NCBI GenBank assembly: GCA_027484725.1
Contig: JAIXSK010000012.1
Coordinates: 33,114-97,113, forward strand
Reading direction: 5' to 3'
From: Flavobacterium sp.
GTDB taxonomy: Bacteria > Bacteroidota > Bacteroidia > Flavobacteriales > Flavobacteriaceae
Length of the DNA stretch: 64,000 nt
Of the stretch, positions 17,551-26,634 are shown piece after piece. The translations under genes and the position numbers were made by a program. Within the stretch, counting starts at the first letter, position 1, and every line of letters begins with the position of its first letter. Below the pieces are notes generated by a model. That model was not told the DNA's origin and ran no database searches. It saw only the letters and a list, made by a program, of their open reading frames with translations.

Positions 17551-19401
17551 TTACTTCTTTTTATAAAATCGATTGAGGTTTTTCATTTCTTGGGTTACCA
17601 ATTCGTAATCAATTTGTTCGTCGGCTAAAGGTTGTAGCTTTTTATCAGTGACATCAAATAAGCCCGATGGATAAATATTAGTAATCTGATTGGGCTGAAT
17701 AACGGCAAAACGTTGATTATAGCCACAAATAAAGCTTTTTCTGACTTTGGGTTGATACATATCACAGCCAAAACTATACTCAGAAATCGGGTTTTTCACA
17801 CCTAAATAATGTTGCATCATTGTTGGCACCAAATCGTAATGCAACGTTTGCGCGGTGTATTTTTGAGGTGCTTTAGACGCATCAAAAATCATCATAGGCG
17901 TTCTGATTTGGTAATCGGTAAAGTTTCCGCCGTGTTGCCAATACCCTTTGTGGTTGTCATTGAATTCTTGTCCGTGATCTGAGGTGATGACCACAATCGT
18001 ATTTTTAAGTTTTCCGCTTTGTTCGAGTTGTTGTAACACTTGTCCGATTAAGCTGTCCACATAATGCAGCGAGTTTTTGTAGCGATTGATGAGCTGGGTC
18101 GGGTTGTAATCATCATCCAATTCAAGATAATTAACTTCGGTAAGCGAAGGTTTAAAAACGATGGGATAATCTTTTGGATAATCAAATCCGTGGGCAGAAT
18201 CATAAAACAAAAAGCCAAAAAACGGTTCTTTCTTTTGGGTGTATTGGGTAAAATGTTGCAGCCATAAATCATTGATTTCGCGGTCGCGATCAGCCGGACG
18301 TTCGGCTTTTGAAGCCAAGCGCAGGTCGGGAATATGTGAAAACACATTGCGGTTAAATGGTGGATTCTCGACATTTGAACTGCTCAAAATATCGAGCTGA
18401 TATTTTTGTTTCTGCAATTCGGCCATCATCACCGGTTGTATTTCCTGTCCGGTGAAGGTGTCAAAATAGGTGGCCGGAATTCCGTAGAACATTGAGAAAA
18501 TTCCGCCGGTGGTCATATTGGCTCCGCTAAAATGGTTCTCAAAAACCTGGCAGCGTTTTGAGAAAGCATAAATATTTGGGGTAATTTGCTCGTTCATCAT
18601 ACCGTTGCGCCAAGTATCAATCACCAAATACAAGATGTTTTTGGGCGAATCAACAGCTTCAGATATGATAGGTTGCAGCGGATATTGTACATTTTGCGCG
18701 GTTTGTTCTTGAGCCATTTGTTCATTGCGTTTGGCTTTTTCTAAATCAACCAAACCAAGTTTCATGAGCAAGCTATCGGCCGTAAGCGGATAAAAAACCG
18801 GGAACACATTCTTGATTTGGGTCACCGGCCGGAAGTAATTGGCATCTGACCAAGCATAAACCAAATGCGAAGTCAATAGGGCCAAAAACCAAATAATCAA
18901 GGTTGGTTTGATGCGCAGTTTAATTTTTTTGAGGATGATTTTTTGTGCCAAAAAGTAAAACAAAACTTGTAAACCAATCAGCAGCAATACAAATAGAAAG
19001 GCTAATATTATATTAAGTGTTGAGAATTGAAAAATATCGGAAGCGCGTTTGCCAAAAACCAATTTGAGCACTATAGGCGATAAGTGATATCGGAATTGTT
19101 CAAATATTACCGCATCAAGTTTAATGATTACCAAAAGCAAAGTTGATAAAATGATGTGAATGACTTGGCCGACTTTTTCAGACTTTGTGATTTTAAACAA
19201 TAATAAACTCAGTATAAGCGGTAAACTTCCCAATAAAAAGAAGTGACTCATGGTAGTCAATCCCAAATAAATCTTGAGCCAAAAGCCCTCAATGTTTTCA
19301 AGAAAATGTATGTATTGAAAAGAGATGAAAAAAATAATAACCAAATTCAACAGAAAGACTAAATACAGTTTTTGCTGAAATGAGGATGCTGAGTTTTGCA
19401 T
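17551..19401 (-). CDS. YejM/PbgA-like inner-membrane sulfatase-fold protein
   Basis: 616 residues: about five N-terminal membrane helices (DUF3413-like) followed by a periplasmic alkaline-phosphatase/sulfatase fold (NILYLVIDTWRNGMMNE; FSGANMTTGGIFSMFYGIP; VVITSDHGQEFND). The GANMTTGGIFSMFYG stretch resembles E. coli YejM/PbgA (LapC), an LPS-homeostasis sensor, more than active LTA synthases. Start: ATG at 19401; an in-frame TTG at 19422 adds seven residues. Its neighbours encode a Kdo-kinase-like protein and core glycosyltransferases. Could instead be a phosphoethanolamine-type transferase. Confidence 0.65.
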   Translation of the reverse strand: MQNSASSFQQKLYLVFLLNLVIIFFISFQYIHFLENIEGFWLKIYLGLTTMSHFFLLGSLPLILSLLLFKITKSEKVGQVIHIILSTLLLVIIKLDAVIFEQFRYHLSPIVLKLVFGKRASDIFQFSTLNIILAFLFVLLLIGLQVLFYFLAQKIILKKIKLRIKPTLIIWFLALLTSHLVYAWSDANYFRPVTQIKNVFPVFYPLTADSLLMKLGLVDLEKAKRNEQMAQEQTAQNVQYPLQPIISEAVDSPKNILYLVIDTWRNGMMNEQITPNIYAFSKRCQVFENHFSGANMTTGGIFSMFYGIPATYFDTFTGQEIQPVMMAELQKQKYQLDILSSSNVENPPFNRNVFSHIPDLRLASKAERPADRDREINDLWLQHFTQYTQKKEPFFGFLFYDSAHGFDYPKDYPIVFKPSLTEVNYLELDDDYNPTQLINRYKNSLHYVDSLIGQVLQQLEQSGKLKNTIVVITSDHGQEFNDNHKGYWQHGGNFTDYQIRTPMMIFDASKAPQKYTAQTLHYDLVPTMMQHYLGVKNPISEYSFGCDMYQPKVRKSFICGYNQRFAVIQPNQITNIYPSGLFDVTDKKLQPLADEQIDYELVTQEMKNLNRFYKKK

Positions 19402-19490
19402 GCTTAATTTGGTAATAAACAATAAATGAACTACTTATAATTTTTGAGATGTTAAATTAACAACTGTTAGCGGTAAAAATAGCTATTAAA

Positions 19491-19521
19491 TTGCAAAAAT
19501 ATATTGCATTAGCTACTTTTG
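19491..19521 (+). promoter_or_regulatory. Bacteroidota-type promoter for the Kdo-kinase-like gene
   Basis: TTG at 19491-19493 and TACTTTTG at 19514-19521 match TTG-N20-TAnnTTTG. The spacing is within the range described for Bacteroidota sigma-ABfr promoters. The start codon is 20 bp downstream. Confidence 0.65.
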
Positions 19522-19540
19522 TTTTCATATAAAGATGTGA

Positions 19541-20305
19541 ATGCGTTTAGTTGTTAATCCTCGTTTTGAAAACCAAAAGCCCGAAATTAAAGGGTTTATT
19601 GAAAATTTTGACCTCTCGGGGAAAATGTTTGTCAATGGTCAGCGCAACAAAATCAAACTTTTTGAGCTCAACCAGACCACACTCAACATCAAGTCTTTTA
19701 AAGTTCCGAATCTGATCAATAGAATTGCCTATAAATTCATCCGAAAATCAAAAGCGCAACGCTCTTATGAATTTGCCATGCGCTTGTTAGAATGCGGTAT
19801 TGGTACACCAGAGCCCATTGCTTACAGTGAGGCTTCTACATGGTGGAGCATGGGCAGAAGTTTTTACGTGAGTGAGCAACTTTCAGTAGATTTAACCTAT
19901 CGTGAATTGGTTGAAATTCCTAATTATCCCGATGCCGAAAATATTTTGCGACAATTTGTTGGATTTACTTTTTTACTGCATGAAAAAGGCATTGAGTTTT
20001 TAGATCATTCACCCGGAAATACACTTATCAAAAGACGTGAAGATGGTTTGTATGATTTTTATTTGGTTGATTTGAACCGAATGAATTTTCACAACGCTCT
20101 TGATTTTGATACACGTATGAAAAATATGTCTCATCTTACCCCACAAAAGAAAATGGTTGATTTGATGAGCCATGAATATGCACGTTTATATACACAAAAA
20201 TCTGAGGCTGAAATTGCGCAGCGCTTGTGGTTTTATACTGATGATTTTCAGCGAAAATTTCACCGGAAAATTCGCTTAAAAAAGAAACTTAAATTTTGGA
20301 AATAA
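19541..20305 (+). CDS. lipopolysaccharide (Kdo/core) kinase family protein
   Basis: A 254-residue protein with an eroded protein-kinase-like fold of the RIO/InaA/Kdo-kinase type. The catalytic loop is FLDHSPGNTLI (about 157-167) and the metal-binding Asp is in YLVDLNRMNF. It probably phosphorylates a Kdo or heptose of the LPS inner core on the cytoplasmic side. It has its own well-formed promoter and is flanked by YejM-like and GT9-GT2 genes, which fits LPS-core work. Confidence 0.75.
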   Translation: MRLVVNPRFENQKPEIKGFIENFDLSGKMFVNGQRNKIKLFELNQTTLNIKSFKVPNLINRIAYKFIRKSKAQRSYEFAMRLLECGIGTPEPIAYSEASTWWSMGRSFYVSEQLSVDLTYRELVEIPNYPDAENILRQFVGFTFLLHEKGIEFLDHSPGNTLIKRREDGLYDFYLVDLNRMNFHNALDFDTRMKNMSHLTPQKKMVDLMSHEYARLYTQKSEAEIAQRLWFYTDDFQRKFHRKIRLKKKLKFWK

Positions 20306-20308
20306 TTA

Positions 20309-22168
20309 TTAAAGATTGGCCCTCATTTTTTTGAGTTCACGATATCTTACCGCAACACTCAATGCATTCAGATAGCAAATAATGATTCCTTTTTGACCGT
20401 CTAAAAAGCCCAATCGAACCAAGTATTGGTATAAGAATTTATAAGCCGGGTGTAAGTAAAAATGAAAGAAATTAGGCCTGACACCTTTAGACATTTCTTC
20501 TTTGGCTTTTAGTTTTCCGTAGCTGACCATTTTGTCTTTGTAAGATTCGTAATCAGTGTATGAATAGTGAATGAGTTTGTGTTTGAGCTTACCCACACGA
20601 CCATTCACTTTGAGTTTTTCATGCACCAAACGCTCGGTTACATACCGCGCCTTATCTTTCTGGAACAACCTGAAAATTTTGTCCGTTTGCCATCCGCTAA
20701 AATGCAAATGTTCGTTTTTGAAGTAAAAAATTCTATAAAATAAATAGGCACTGCAAGCATCGGGTTTTTGAATGGTTTCAATGACTTCTTCGCGCAATTC
20801 ATCCGTAAAACGTTCATCGGCATCAATAAATAAGATCCAAGGATTATGGGCACATTCAATGGCAAAGTTGCGTTGTGTGCTGTAATCTACAAACTTGTTT
20901 TGAATGAGTTTGGCTTTCGGAAACGAACGTACCAGTTCAATGGTTTTGTCAGTACTGAATGAATCAATAACCAAAATTTCTTCTGCAAAATCAATATCTT
21001 GCAAAACCTCTTTGATGTGTTTTTCTTCGTTGTAGGTAATGATCAGCGCACTCAAAGGCAATTTAATCGGAACTACTGATAACTTGACTTGCGCAATATC
21101 ATGTGATAAATTCTCTTGTAAAAAATGATCAAATTGACTAAAAAATAATTCAGGTTTAAATTCTTGATATAGTTCAGGAGTTAGGTTTTTGAGTTCTTTT
21201 TCTGAATATTGACGAATGAGATCGGGTTTAAAATCATTGAGATGAACAGAAACTTGCTGGTGACCGTCTTCAAAAGTGGCCCAAATTTTCTTTTCAATCC
21301 AAGGCGAAAAAATAATGAAGGATGATTTTCCGAGTGATTTGGCAATGTTGATCGCGCCGCCGTCGTTGCCCACAATTAAATCACACTGATTCATGATAGC
21401 GATAAAACTGCGCAAATCGGGCCCAAGTAAATCAAAATATATTTTGCTTTTGGTGCGCTCAGAGCACAAATCATATACTTTTTGGGCTTGCTCGATTTGT
21501 TTAGGAAAATAGTTGAACAAGAGATTTACATCGTATTTTTCAGCTATAAAATTGATTATTTGCGCCATGTATTCCAGCGGATAAGTCTTTGAAGGTTCAC
21601 TGCCAATAAGACTGATCATGACTGTCTTTCTATTCGGATTTACCTTGTGTTGTGCAAATAAAGCCTGCGCTTGCTGATCTTCATGCTCAGAAACAAATAA
21701 TTTTGGAAGCGGATCAATGTTTATATCCAGATTGAGTGGTTTGAGCAATGAAAGTCTGCGTTCAATGGCCAAACCTAAATTGGTTTTCGGATAAGCCGTA
21801 AAAGGCAAATTGTCAGTATATAAAAAGCTTCTCCCGGGTTTTTTATATGATATTTTGCGTTTGGCACCACTTAAAAATACAAACAACCAACTTTCAAGTT
21901 TTGAATAAGCATCAATGACCAAATCATATTGTTCTTTGCGTATTTGCCAAGCCAGCTGAAGAAAAGCCAAGTTGTTTTTTCGGTGTTTTTTTTCAAAAAG
22001 AATAATTCGGTCAATGTTTGGATTTCCTTCTAAAACCGGTGTGGTTGCTTCATACACCAAATAGTCAATACTGGCCTGAGGATAGGCCTTTTTAAGATTG
22101 TTGCAAATAATGCTACTTACAAGCACATCGCCAATCATTTTTTGTTGTATGACCAGTATCTTTTTCAA
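20309..22168 (-). CDS. fused GT9 heptosyltransferase-like / GT2 glycosyltransferase
   Basis: 619 residues with two enzymes in one chain. Residues 1 to about 355 form a GT9 (ADP-heptose:LPS heptosyltransferase) domain: KILVIQQKMIGDVLVSS, MISLIGSEPSKTYPLEYMAQ and VGNDGGAINIAKSLGK. Residues 370-619 are a WaaE/KdtX-like GT2 domain with ALIITYNEEKHIKEVL and the DxD-type LFIDADERF (about 444). The start is TTG at 22168, 2 bp after the upstream stop; the first ATG (Met11) would cut the GT9 beta strand. Probably builds the LPS core at the inner membrane. I see no frameshift at the junction, so the fusion looks real. Confidence 0.85.
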   Translation of the reverse strand: MKKILVIQQKMIGDVLVSSIICNNLKKAYPQASIDYLVYEATTPVLEGNPNIDRIILFEKKHRKNNLAFLQLAWQIRKEQYDLVIDAYSKLESWLFVFLSGAKRKISYKKPGRSFLYTDNLPFTAYPKTNLGLAIERRLSLLKPLNLDINIDPLPKLFVSEHEDQQAQALFAQHKVNPNRKTVMISLIGSEPSKTYPLEYMAQIINFIAEKYDVNLLFNYFPKQIEQAQKVYDLCSERTKSKIYFDLLGPDLRSFIAIMNQCDLIVGNDGGAINIAKSLGKSSFIIFSPWIEKKIWATFEDGHQQVSVHLNDFKPDLIRQYSEKELKNLTPELYQEFKPELFFSQFDHFLQENLSHDIAQVKLSVVPIKLPLSALIITYNEEKHIKEVLQDIDFAEEILVIDSFSTDKTIELVRSFPKAKLIQNKFVDYSTQRNFAIECAHNPWILFIDADERFTDELREEVIETIQKPDACSAYLFYRIFYFKNEHLHFSGWQTDKIFRLFQKDKARYVTERLVHEKLKVNGRVGKLKHKLIHYSYTDYESYKDKMVSYGKLKAKEEMSKGVRPNFFHFYLHPAYKFLYQYLVRLGFLDGQKGIIICYLNALSVAVRYRELKKMRANL

Positions 22169-22170
22169 TG

Positions 22171-24045
22171 CTATTTTTTCTTAACGGTCAGCTCGTTTTG
22201 GCTCACGCGCTCATTAAAGGATTGTATGTATGCTTTGATAAAGCGTTCCATTTGCGATTTTAGCTTGGGCTCGCGCATCAATAAATTGTTTTGAAACAAA
22301 GAATCATTTTTAAAATTGTACAAACCCAGAGATTTATTTCCGTCAAAAGCCAAGTAATAGTCTCCGCTGATATAATTGTAAACATTATCTACATAGGATA
22401 CCACAAAGTCTTTGGGCGAACGATACGATTTTCCGTAAGTCACAATCGTGTCACTAATATTCAACTCATCTAATACACTCGGAAGAATGTCAATTTGCTG
22501 GAAATTCTTTTCATTAACGCCCTGAAAATTTGGATTCGATGGGTCAATCATCAAAATAGGAATTCTAAACTTGCCTACATTGTTGGTGTATTTTCCTTTT
22601 CCTGAGGATGAAGTATGATCGGCCGTGAGCACAAACAAAGTGTTCTGGTACCAATCTTGTTTTTGCGCTTTTTTAAAGAACAGTCGCAATGCATAATCTG
22701 TATAGGCCACACTTTCGTGGATTTCGGCCGTTCCTTTAGGAAATTTTCCTTGGTATCGCTCAGGGATTGTATATGGAATATGTGATGAAATAGTGAAGAT
22801 TGAACTAAAAAATGGTCTTTTAAATGTGCTGATTTTATCACAAAAAAACTGTAGAAACTCTTCGTCATAAATGCCCCAAGAACCATCAAAAGCACCGTCT
22901 TTAGGGTATTGATCTTTGCCGAAATAAGCGTCAAATCCGGCTACACGACAGTATTGGTCAAAGTTTTGACTTCCGTTAAAAGCTCCGTGAAAAAAACTGG
23001 TATAGTATCCGTTTTTCTTGAGAATTTTGGGCAATCCATACACTTCATTGAGTGCATATGCTGAAGAAATCAGCGGAGAATTCATCAAACTCGGAATGCT
23101 GGACATGGTAGACGGAACCGCATCAATAGAGACTTTTCCGTTGGCAAAACCATTTTTGAAATAATATGATTGAGTAATAAGCGAATCCAGAAAAGGAGTT
23201 TGCCCAATGTGAATGTTCTCATCACCAAAACTCTCTAAAATAATAATGACCAGATTTTTTTTGTTGGGCTCACCTTTGGTTGGATGATACAATACCGGAT
23301 TGAAAATTTTGTTCAGTTCAGTTTGACTGTAGTAATTCGGGTCAGTTAGGGTTTCTTTGCTGCCCAAAGTTTTCAAAATACTGTAAGGAGTGTTTAAAAC
23401 AATTGCAGTATTGCCAATAGAGGTATAGTTTACAGCGTCAACAATGCGAATGGGTTTTGAATTGATTCCGCCCCGGGCCATCAAAAAGCAGATGCCCAAT
23501 CCGGTGAGCATAACGGCCGATTGCTTGACAACAATGGATGGTTTGTATTCAGTTTTTTTATTCTTGAAATCAGCATTTCCAAGCAGCTTCCACAGTACAA
23601 CAGAAAAGACGATGAATCCTAGAGGTAAATACCAATAATTGATCAAGAACATCGGAATCAAACCGCCAATTTCATGTTCCATTCCTTTGGCTGTAATCAA
23701 CCCAAATGAACTGCGTCTTCCGGTGAATTTAAAGTATTCAAAATCTACAAAATTAGTCGCTAAGAAAATTAAATTGACTACATAAAAAGCAATCTTCAAT
23801 CCTTTTTGATAACCTTTTCGGTATTGAAATGAACCCGGAAGCAAATGCAGCAAAACAAACAATAAGTTGGTAAATCCAATAGCAGATAAATCAAATACAG
23901 CTCCGCCTAAAAAACTATTCGCATCAATATTCGGGAAGTAACTTTTGTTGCAAGCAATAAAAACAACCCGACAAAGTTGATAAGCTACGAAAATCACCAA
24001 GATCCTTCGGCACAATAATTTCACTAAACAGTAATATGATTTCAT
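22171..24045 (-). CDS. LTA synthase-family membrane sulfatase
   Basis: 624 residues: five N-terminal membrane helices (about 1-210), then an extracytoplasmic sulfatase/LTA-synthase fold (NLVIIILESFGDENIHIGQT; SIDAVPSTMSSIPSL; LFVLTADHTS). In Bacteroidota such proteins are thought to move phospho-alcohol or phosphoethanolamine groups onto envelope lipids or glycans; these bacteria do not make Gram-positive LTA. It is 2 bp upstream of the GT9-GT2 fusion and therefore in one operon with it. Confidence 0.82.
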   Translation of the reverse strand: MKSYYCLVKLLCRRILVIFVAYQLCRVVFIACNKSYFPNIDANSFLGGAVFDLSAIGFTNLLFVLLHLLPGSFQYRKGYQKGLKIAFYVVNLIFLATNFVDFEYFKFTGRRSSFGLITAKGMEHEIGGLIPMFLINYWYLPLGFIVFSVVLWKLLGNADFKNKKTEYKPSIVVKQSAVMLTGLGICFLMARGGINSKPIRIVDAVNYTSIGNTAIVLNTPYSILKTLGSKETLTDPNYYSQTELNKIFNPVLYHPTKGEPNKKNLVIIILESFGDENIHIGQTPFLDSLITQSYYFKNGFANGKVSIDAVPSTMSSIPSLMNSPLISSAYALNEVYGLPKILKKNGYYTSFFHGAFNGSQNFDQYCRVAGFDAYFGKDQYPKDGAFDGSWGIYDEEFLQFFCDKISTFKRPFFSSIFTISSHIPYTIPERYQGKFPKGTAEIHESVAYTDYALRLFFKKAQKQDWYQNTLFVLTADHTSSSGKGKYTNNVGKFRIPILMIDPSNPNFQGVNEKNFQQIDILPSVLDELNISDTIVTYGKSYRSPKDFVVSYVDNVYNYISGDYYLAFDGNKSLGLYNFKNDSLFQNNLLMREPKLKSQMERFIKAYIQSFNERVSQNELTVKKK

Positions 24046-24063
24046 CCGAGCTTGGTTTGTCGA

Positions 24064-24879
24064 TTAGACGGCTACGTCATATTCGCGCAAAGCGTCGTTG
24101 AGCGAAGTTTTTAAATCGGTAGATGGTTTTCTTTTTCCAATAATCAGCGCGCATGGAACTTGGTATTCACCGGCGGCAAATTTTTTGGTATAACTGCCCG
24201 GAATAACTACTGATCTAGCCGGAACTACTCCTTTCATTTCAATAGGGGTATCACCGGTAACATCAATAATTTTGGTAGATGCAGTAAGACAAACATTAGC
24301 TCCTAATACGGCTTCGGCTTCCACGCGCACACCTTCTACCACGATGCATCGCGAACCGATAAAAGCGTGGTCTTCAATAATTACCGGAGCAGCTTGAAGT
24401 GGTTCTAAAACCCCGCCAATTCCAACTCCGCCGCTCAGATGTACATTTTTGCCAATTTGTGCACAGCTGCCTACAGTGGCCCAAGTATCTACCATGGTTC
24501 CCTCATCAACGTAAGCACCGATATTTACATAACTAGGCATCATGATTACACCTTTTGAAATGTATGCTCCGTGTCGTGCCACTGCATGCGGAACTACGCG
24601 GATGCCTTTTTCTGCATAACCTCGTTTGAGCGGAATTTTATCGTGATATTCAAAAATACCTACTTCAAAGGTTTCCATTTTTTGAATCGGAAAATATAGG
24701 ATTACGGCTTTTTTGACCCATTCGTTGATTTGCCATCCGTGTGCAGTTGGTTCTGCAACGCGCAAATTTCCGGAATCGAGTAACTCAATGACTTCTCTAA
24801 TGGCTGAAGTTGTGGCAGTATTTTGTAATAAATCGCGGTTTTCCCAGGCCGATTCAATAATTAAACGCAATGATTCCAT
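24064..24879 (-). CDS. dapD: 2,3,4,5-tetrahydropyridine-2,6-dicarboxylate N-succinyltransferase
   Basis: A 271-residue trimeric left-handed beta-helix enzyme of lysine/diaminopimelate synthesis. Hexapeptide repeats are clear (VIMMPSYVNIGAYVDEGTMV; IGKNVHLSGGVGIGGVLEP), as are the DapD signature TWATVGSCAQIG and the C-terminal PCALIIGKRK. It uses succinyl-CoA. Length is normal. It is followed 18 bp later by the LTA-synthase-like gene. Confidence 0.95.
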   Translation of the reverse strand: MESLRLIIESAWENRDLLQNTATTSAIREVIELLDSGNLRVAEPTAHGWQINEWVKKAVILYFPIQKMETFEVGIFEYHDKIPLKRGYAEKGIRVVPHAVARHGAYISKGVIMMPSYVNIGAYVDEGTMVDTWATVGSCAQIGKNVHLSGGVGIGGVLEPLQAAPVIIEDHAFIGSRCIVVEGVRVEAEAVLGANVCLTASTKIIDVTGDTPIEMKGVVPARSVVIPGSYTKKFAAGEYQVPCALIIGKRKPSTDLKTSLNDALREYDVAV

Positions 24880-24958
24880 AGCTCATGTTTTTGCACAAAT
24901 ATAGGGGCAATTTTTAAAAAGAAAAATCAGTAAAACAAAAACCTTTTGTGAATGCAAT

Positions 24959-25345
24959 TTATTCTGAATCTGCCAAAGTAGAAGAGGTTGCAGCGTGCTG
25001 AAAATTAATCAGAAATCTTTTGGTTTTAGCGTATAAATACATTTTAATATTGTCAAACAACATTACGGTAATCGGGTTTGACTTCTCATCTTTACACAAA
25101 TAAATGGTTCCTTTATCAGGTAAATCAGTTTTAGAAATTACGGTCAAATGATATTCTTGATCCGCTTGAAGCTTGATTTCATTGTCTGTGAATTCGGCAC
25201 GTTGTGGAGCAATGGTTTGTATGTTTCCCCATTGTTGTACTTCATTTCGTGATTGAATCTGATTGTACGTAAACACTTTGCATTGCGCAAATCCGCTTAA
25301 GGAAAATAAAATACAAAAAAGGGGCAACAGTTGTTTCAGCTTCAT
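24959..25345 (-). CDS. small secreted protein of unknown function
   Basis: 128 residues with a convincing signal peptide (MKLKQLLPLFCILFSLSGFAQC, cleavage near 20). The mature part has beta-type sequence (YHLTVISKTDLPDKGTIYLC; ITVMLFDNIKMYLY) and two Cys that could pair (Cys22 and that in YLCKD). I do not recognise the family. It stands alone, divergent from ruvX; the 160-bp gap between them holds an inverted repeat. Confidence 0.7.
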   Translation of the reverse strand: MKLKQLLPLFCILFSLSGFAQCKVFTYNQIQSRNEVQQWGNIQTIAPQRAEFTDNEIKLQADQEYHLTVISKTDLPDKGTIYLCKDEKSNPITVMLFDNIKMYLYAKTKRFLINFQHAATSSTLADSE

Positions 25346-25423
25346 TTAAAATGATTTGGTAGCGCAATTAACTTAAAATTTCTTTTAACAAGGCAGCAAA
25401 TTAAGACAATATTTTAACAACTG

Positions 25424-25441
25424 TCAACAATTTTATGTTGA
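25424..25441. promoter_or_regulatory. inverted repeat TCAACA-N6-TGTTGA upstream of ruvX
   Basis: Perfect 6-bp arms separated by ATTTTA in the divergent intergenic region between the small secreted protein and ruvX. It could be an operator or a cruciform; no regulator can be assigned. Confidence 0.3.
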
Positions 25442-25481
25442 TAACTTTAAAAATATTGTTTAAAGTCCTTTTTTTAACTTG

Positions 25482-25489
25482 TATTTTTG
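25482..25489 (+). promoter_or_regulatory. candidate ruvX promoter -7 box (TATTTTTG)
   Basis: TATTTTTG matches TAnnTTTG, 16 bp before the ATG. A TTG at 25456-25458 sits 23 bp upstream, slightly beyond the usual 19-21 bp. Confidence 0.45.
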
Positions 25490-25505
25490 ACTTAAATATC
25501 AGTTC

Positions 25506-25922
25506 ATGCCCAGAATTTTAGCTATTGATTACGGACAAAAGCGCAGCGGACTCGCTGTGACGGATGAGTTGCAGATCATCGCTTCCGGATTGACTACTGT
25601 TGCAAGTTCAGAACTCATGCTTTTTTTAGAAAACTATTTCAATCAAGAAAATGTATCTAAGATTCTTATTGGCGAACCCAAACAAATGAACGGGCTTCCG
25701 TCGCAAAGTGCTGAAATCATTCAAAAGTTTGTCGCTGATTTTAAATCAAAATTCCCCGAAAAAGAAGTGGTCAGAGTTGATGAACGCTTTACATCAAAAC
25801 TTGCTTTTCAGTCTATGATAGACAGTGGTTTGTCTAAAAAGCAACGGCAAAACAAAGCGCTCATTGATGAAATATCAGCAACCATTATGTTGCAAGATTA
25901 CTTGACCCGCAGCATGATATAA
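25506..25922 (+). CDS. ruvX: Holliday junction resolvase-like nuclease RuvX/YqgF
   Basis: A 138-residue RNase H-fold protein with ILAIDYGQKRSGLAVTD (first catalytic Asp), KILIGEPKQMNG, RVDERFTSKLA and a final acidic LIDEISA. The family acts in pre-16S rRNA maturation and was earlier predicted to be a junction resolvase. Length is typical. Def follows after 92 bp with its own promoter. Confidence 0.93.
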   Translation: MPRILAIDYGQKRSGLAVTDELQIIASGLTTVASSELMLFLENYFNQENVSKILIGEPKQMNGLPSQSAEIIQKFVADFKSKFPEKEVVRVDERFTSKLAFQSMIDSGLSKKQRQNKALIDEISATIMLQDYLTRSMI

Positions 25923-25981
25923 TAAAGAATTAAAAAAATACTAATTCTTCGGCTCAAAAAGTCGTATGTGTATTTTTTGAT

Positions 25982-25989
25982 TATTTTTG
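25982..25989 (+). promoter_or_regulatory. candidate def promoter -7 box (TATTTTTG)
   Basis: TATTTTTG matches TAnnTTTG, 25 bp before the def ATG. No TTG at the right distance upstream. Confidence 0.4.
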
Positions 25990-26014
25990 CCACACTTTTT
26001 AGTGAATATAACAG

Positions 26015-26602
26015 ATGATATTATCAATTGTAGGATATGGCGATCCGGTTCTGCGCAAAGTTTGCGAGCCCATTACTGCTCATTATCCCGAATTAAAAGA
26101 AACCATTGACAGCATGTACGAAACCATGTACAATGCTTATGGTGTTGGTTTGGCCGCTCCTCAAGTAGGTTTGCCCATTCGTCTTTTTGTGGTGGATACG
26201 AGTCCTTTTGGTGAAGACGAAGATTTGTCAACCGATGAACAAAAACAACTCAAAAATTTTAAACGAACCTTTATCAATGCCCAAATTTTAAAAGAAGAAG
26301 GCGAGGAGTGGGGTTTTAATGAAGGTTGCTTGAGTATACCCGAAGTACGTGAAGATGTGTATCGTCATGAGCGCATTACCATTGAGTATGACGACGAAAA
26401 TTTCAACCGTACAACCGAAGTCTTTGATGGCTTGATTGCGCGCGTCATTCAACATGAGTATGATCATATTGAAGGTATATTGTTTACCGATCGCATCTCG
26501 ACCCTTAAAAAGCAACTCATCAAAAAGAAACTGCAAAACATCATGGAAGGCAAAACACGTCCGGAGTACAAAATGAAGTTTGCTGCCAAAAAAGGCCGAT
26601 AA
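26015..26602 (+). CDS. def: peptide deformylase
   Basis: A 195-residue metallohydrolase that removes the formyl group from nascent chains. All three family motifs are intact: GVGLAAPQVGLP (residues 43-54), EGCLSIP with metal ligand Cys105, and QHEYDHIEG with His147, Glu148 and His151. Length fits type I enzymes of Bacteroidota. Followed 32 bp later by the DUF5606 gene. Confidence 0.96.
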   Translation: MILSIVGYGDPVLRKVCEPITAHYPELKETIDSMYETMYNAYGVGLAAPQVGLPIRLFVVDTSPFGEDEDLSTDEQKQLKNFKRTFINAQILKEEGEEWGFNEGCLSIPEVREDVYRHERITIEYDDENFNRTTEVFDGLIARVIQHEYDHIEGILFTDRISTLKKQLIKKKLQNIMEGKTRPEYKMKFAAKKGR

Positions 26603-26634
26603 AAAAAATTAACCTAAAGAAATAAAATACCAAA

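Noticed and set aside
17551..24045. Gram-positive teichoic acid synthesis locus
   Set aside because: The two sulfatase-fold proteins occur in an LPS-core gene context of a Gram-negative bacterium; family members in Bacteroidota have other roles.
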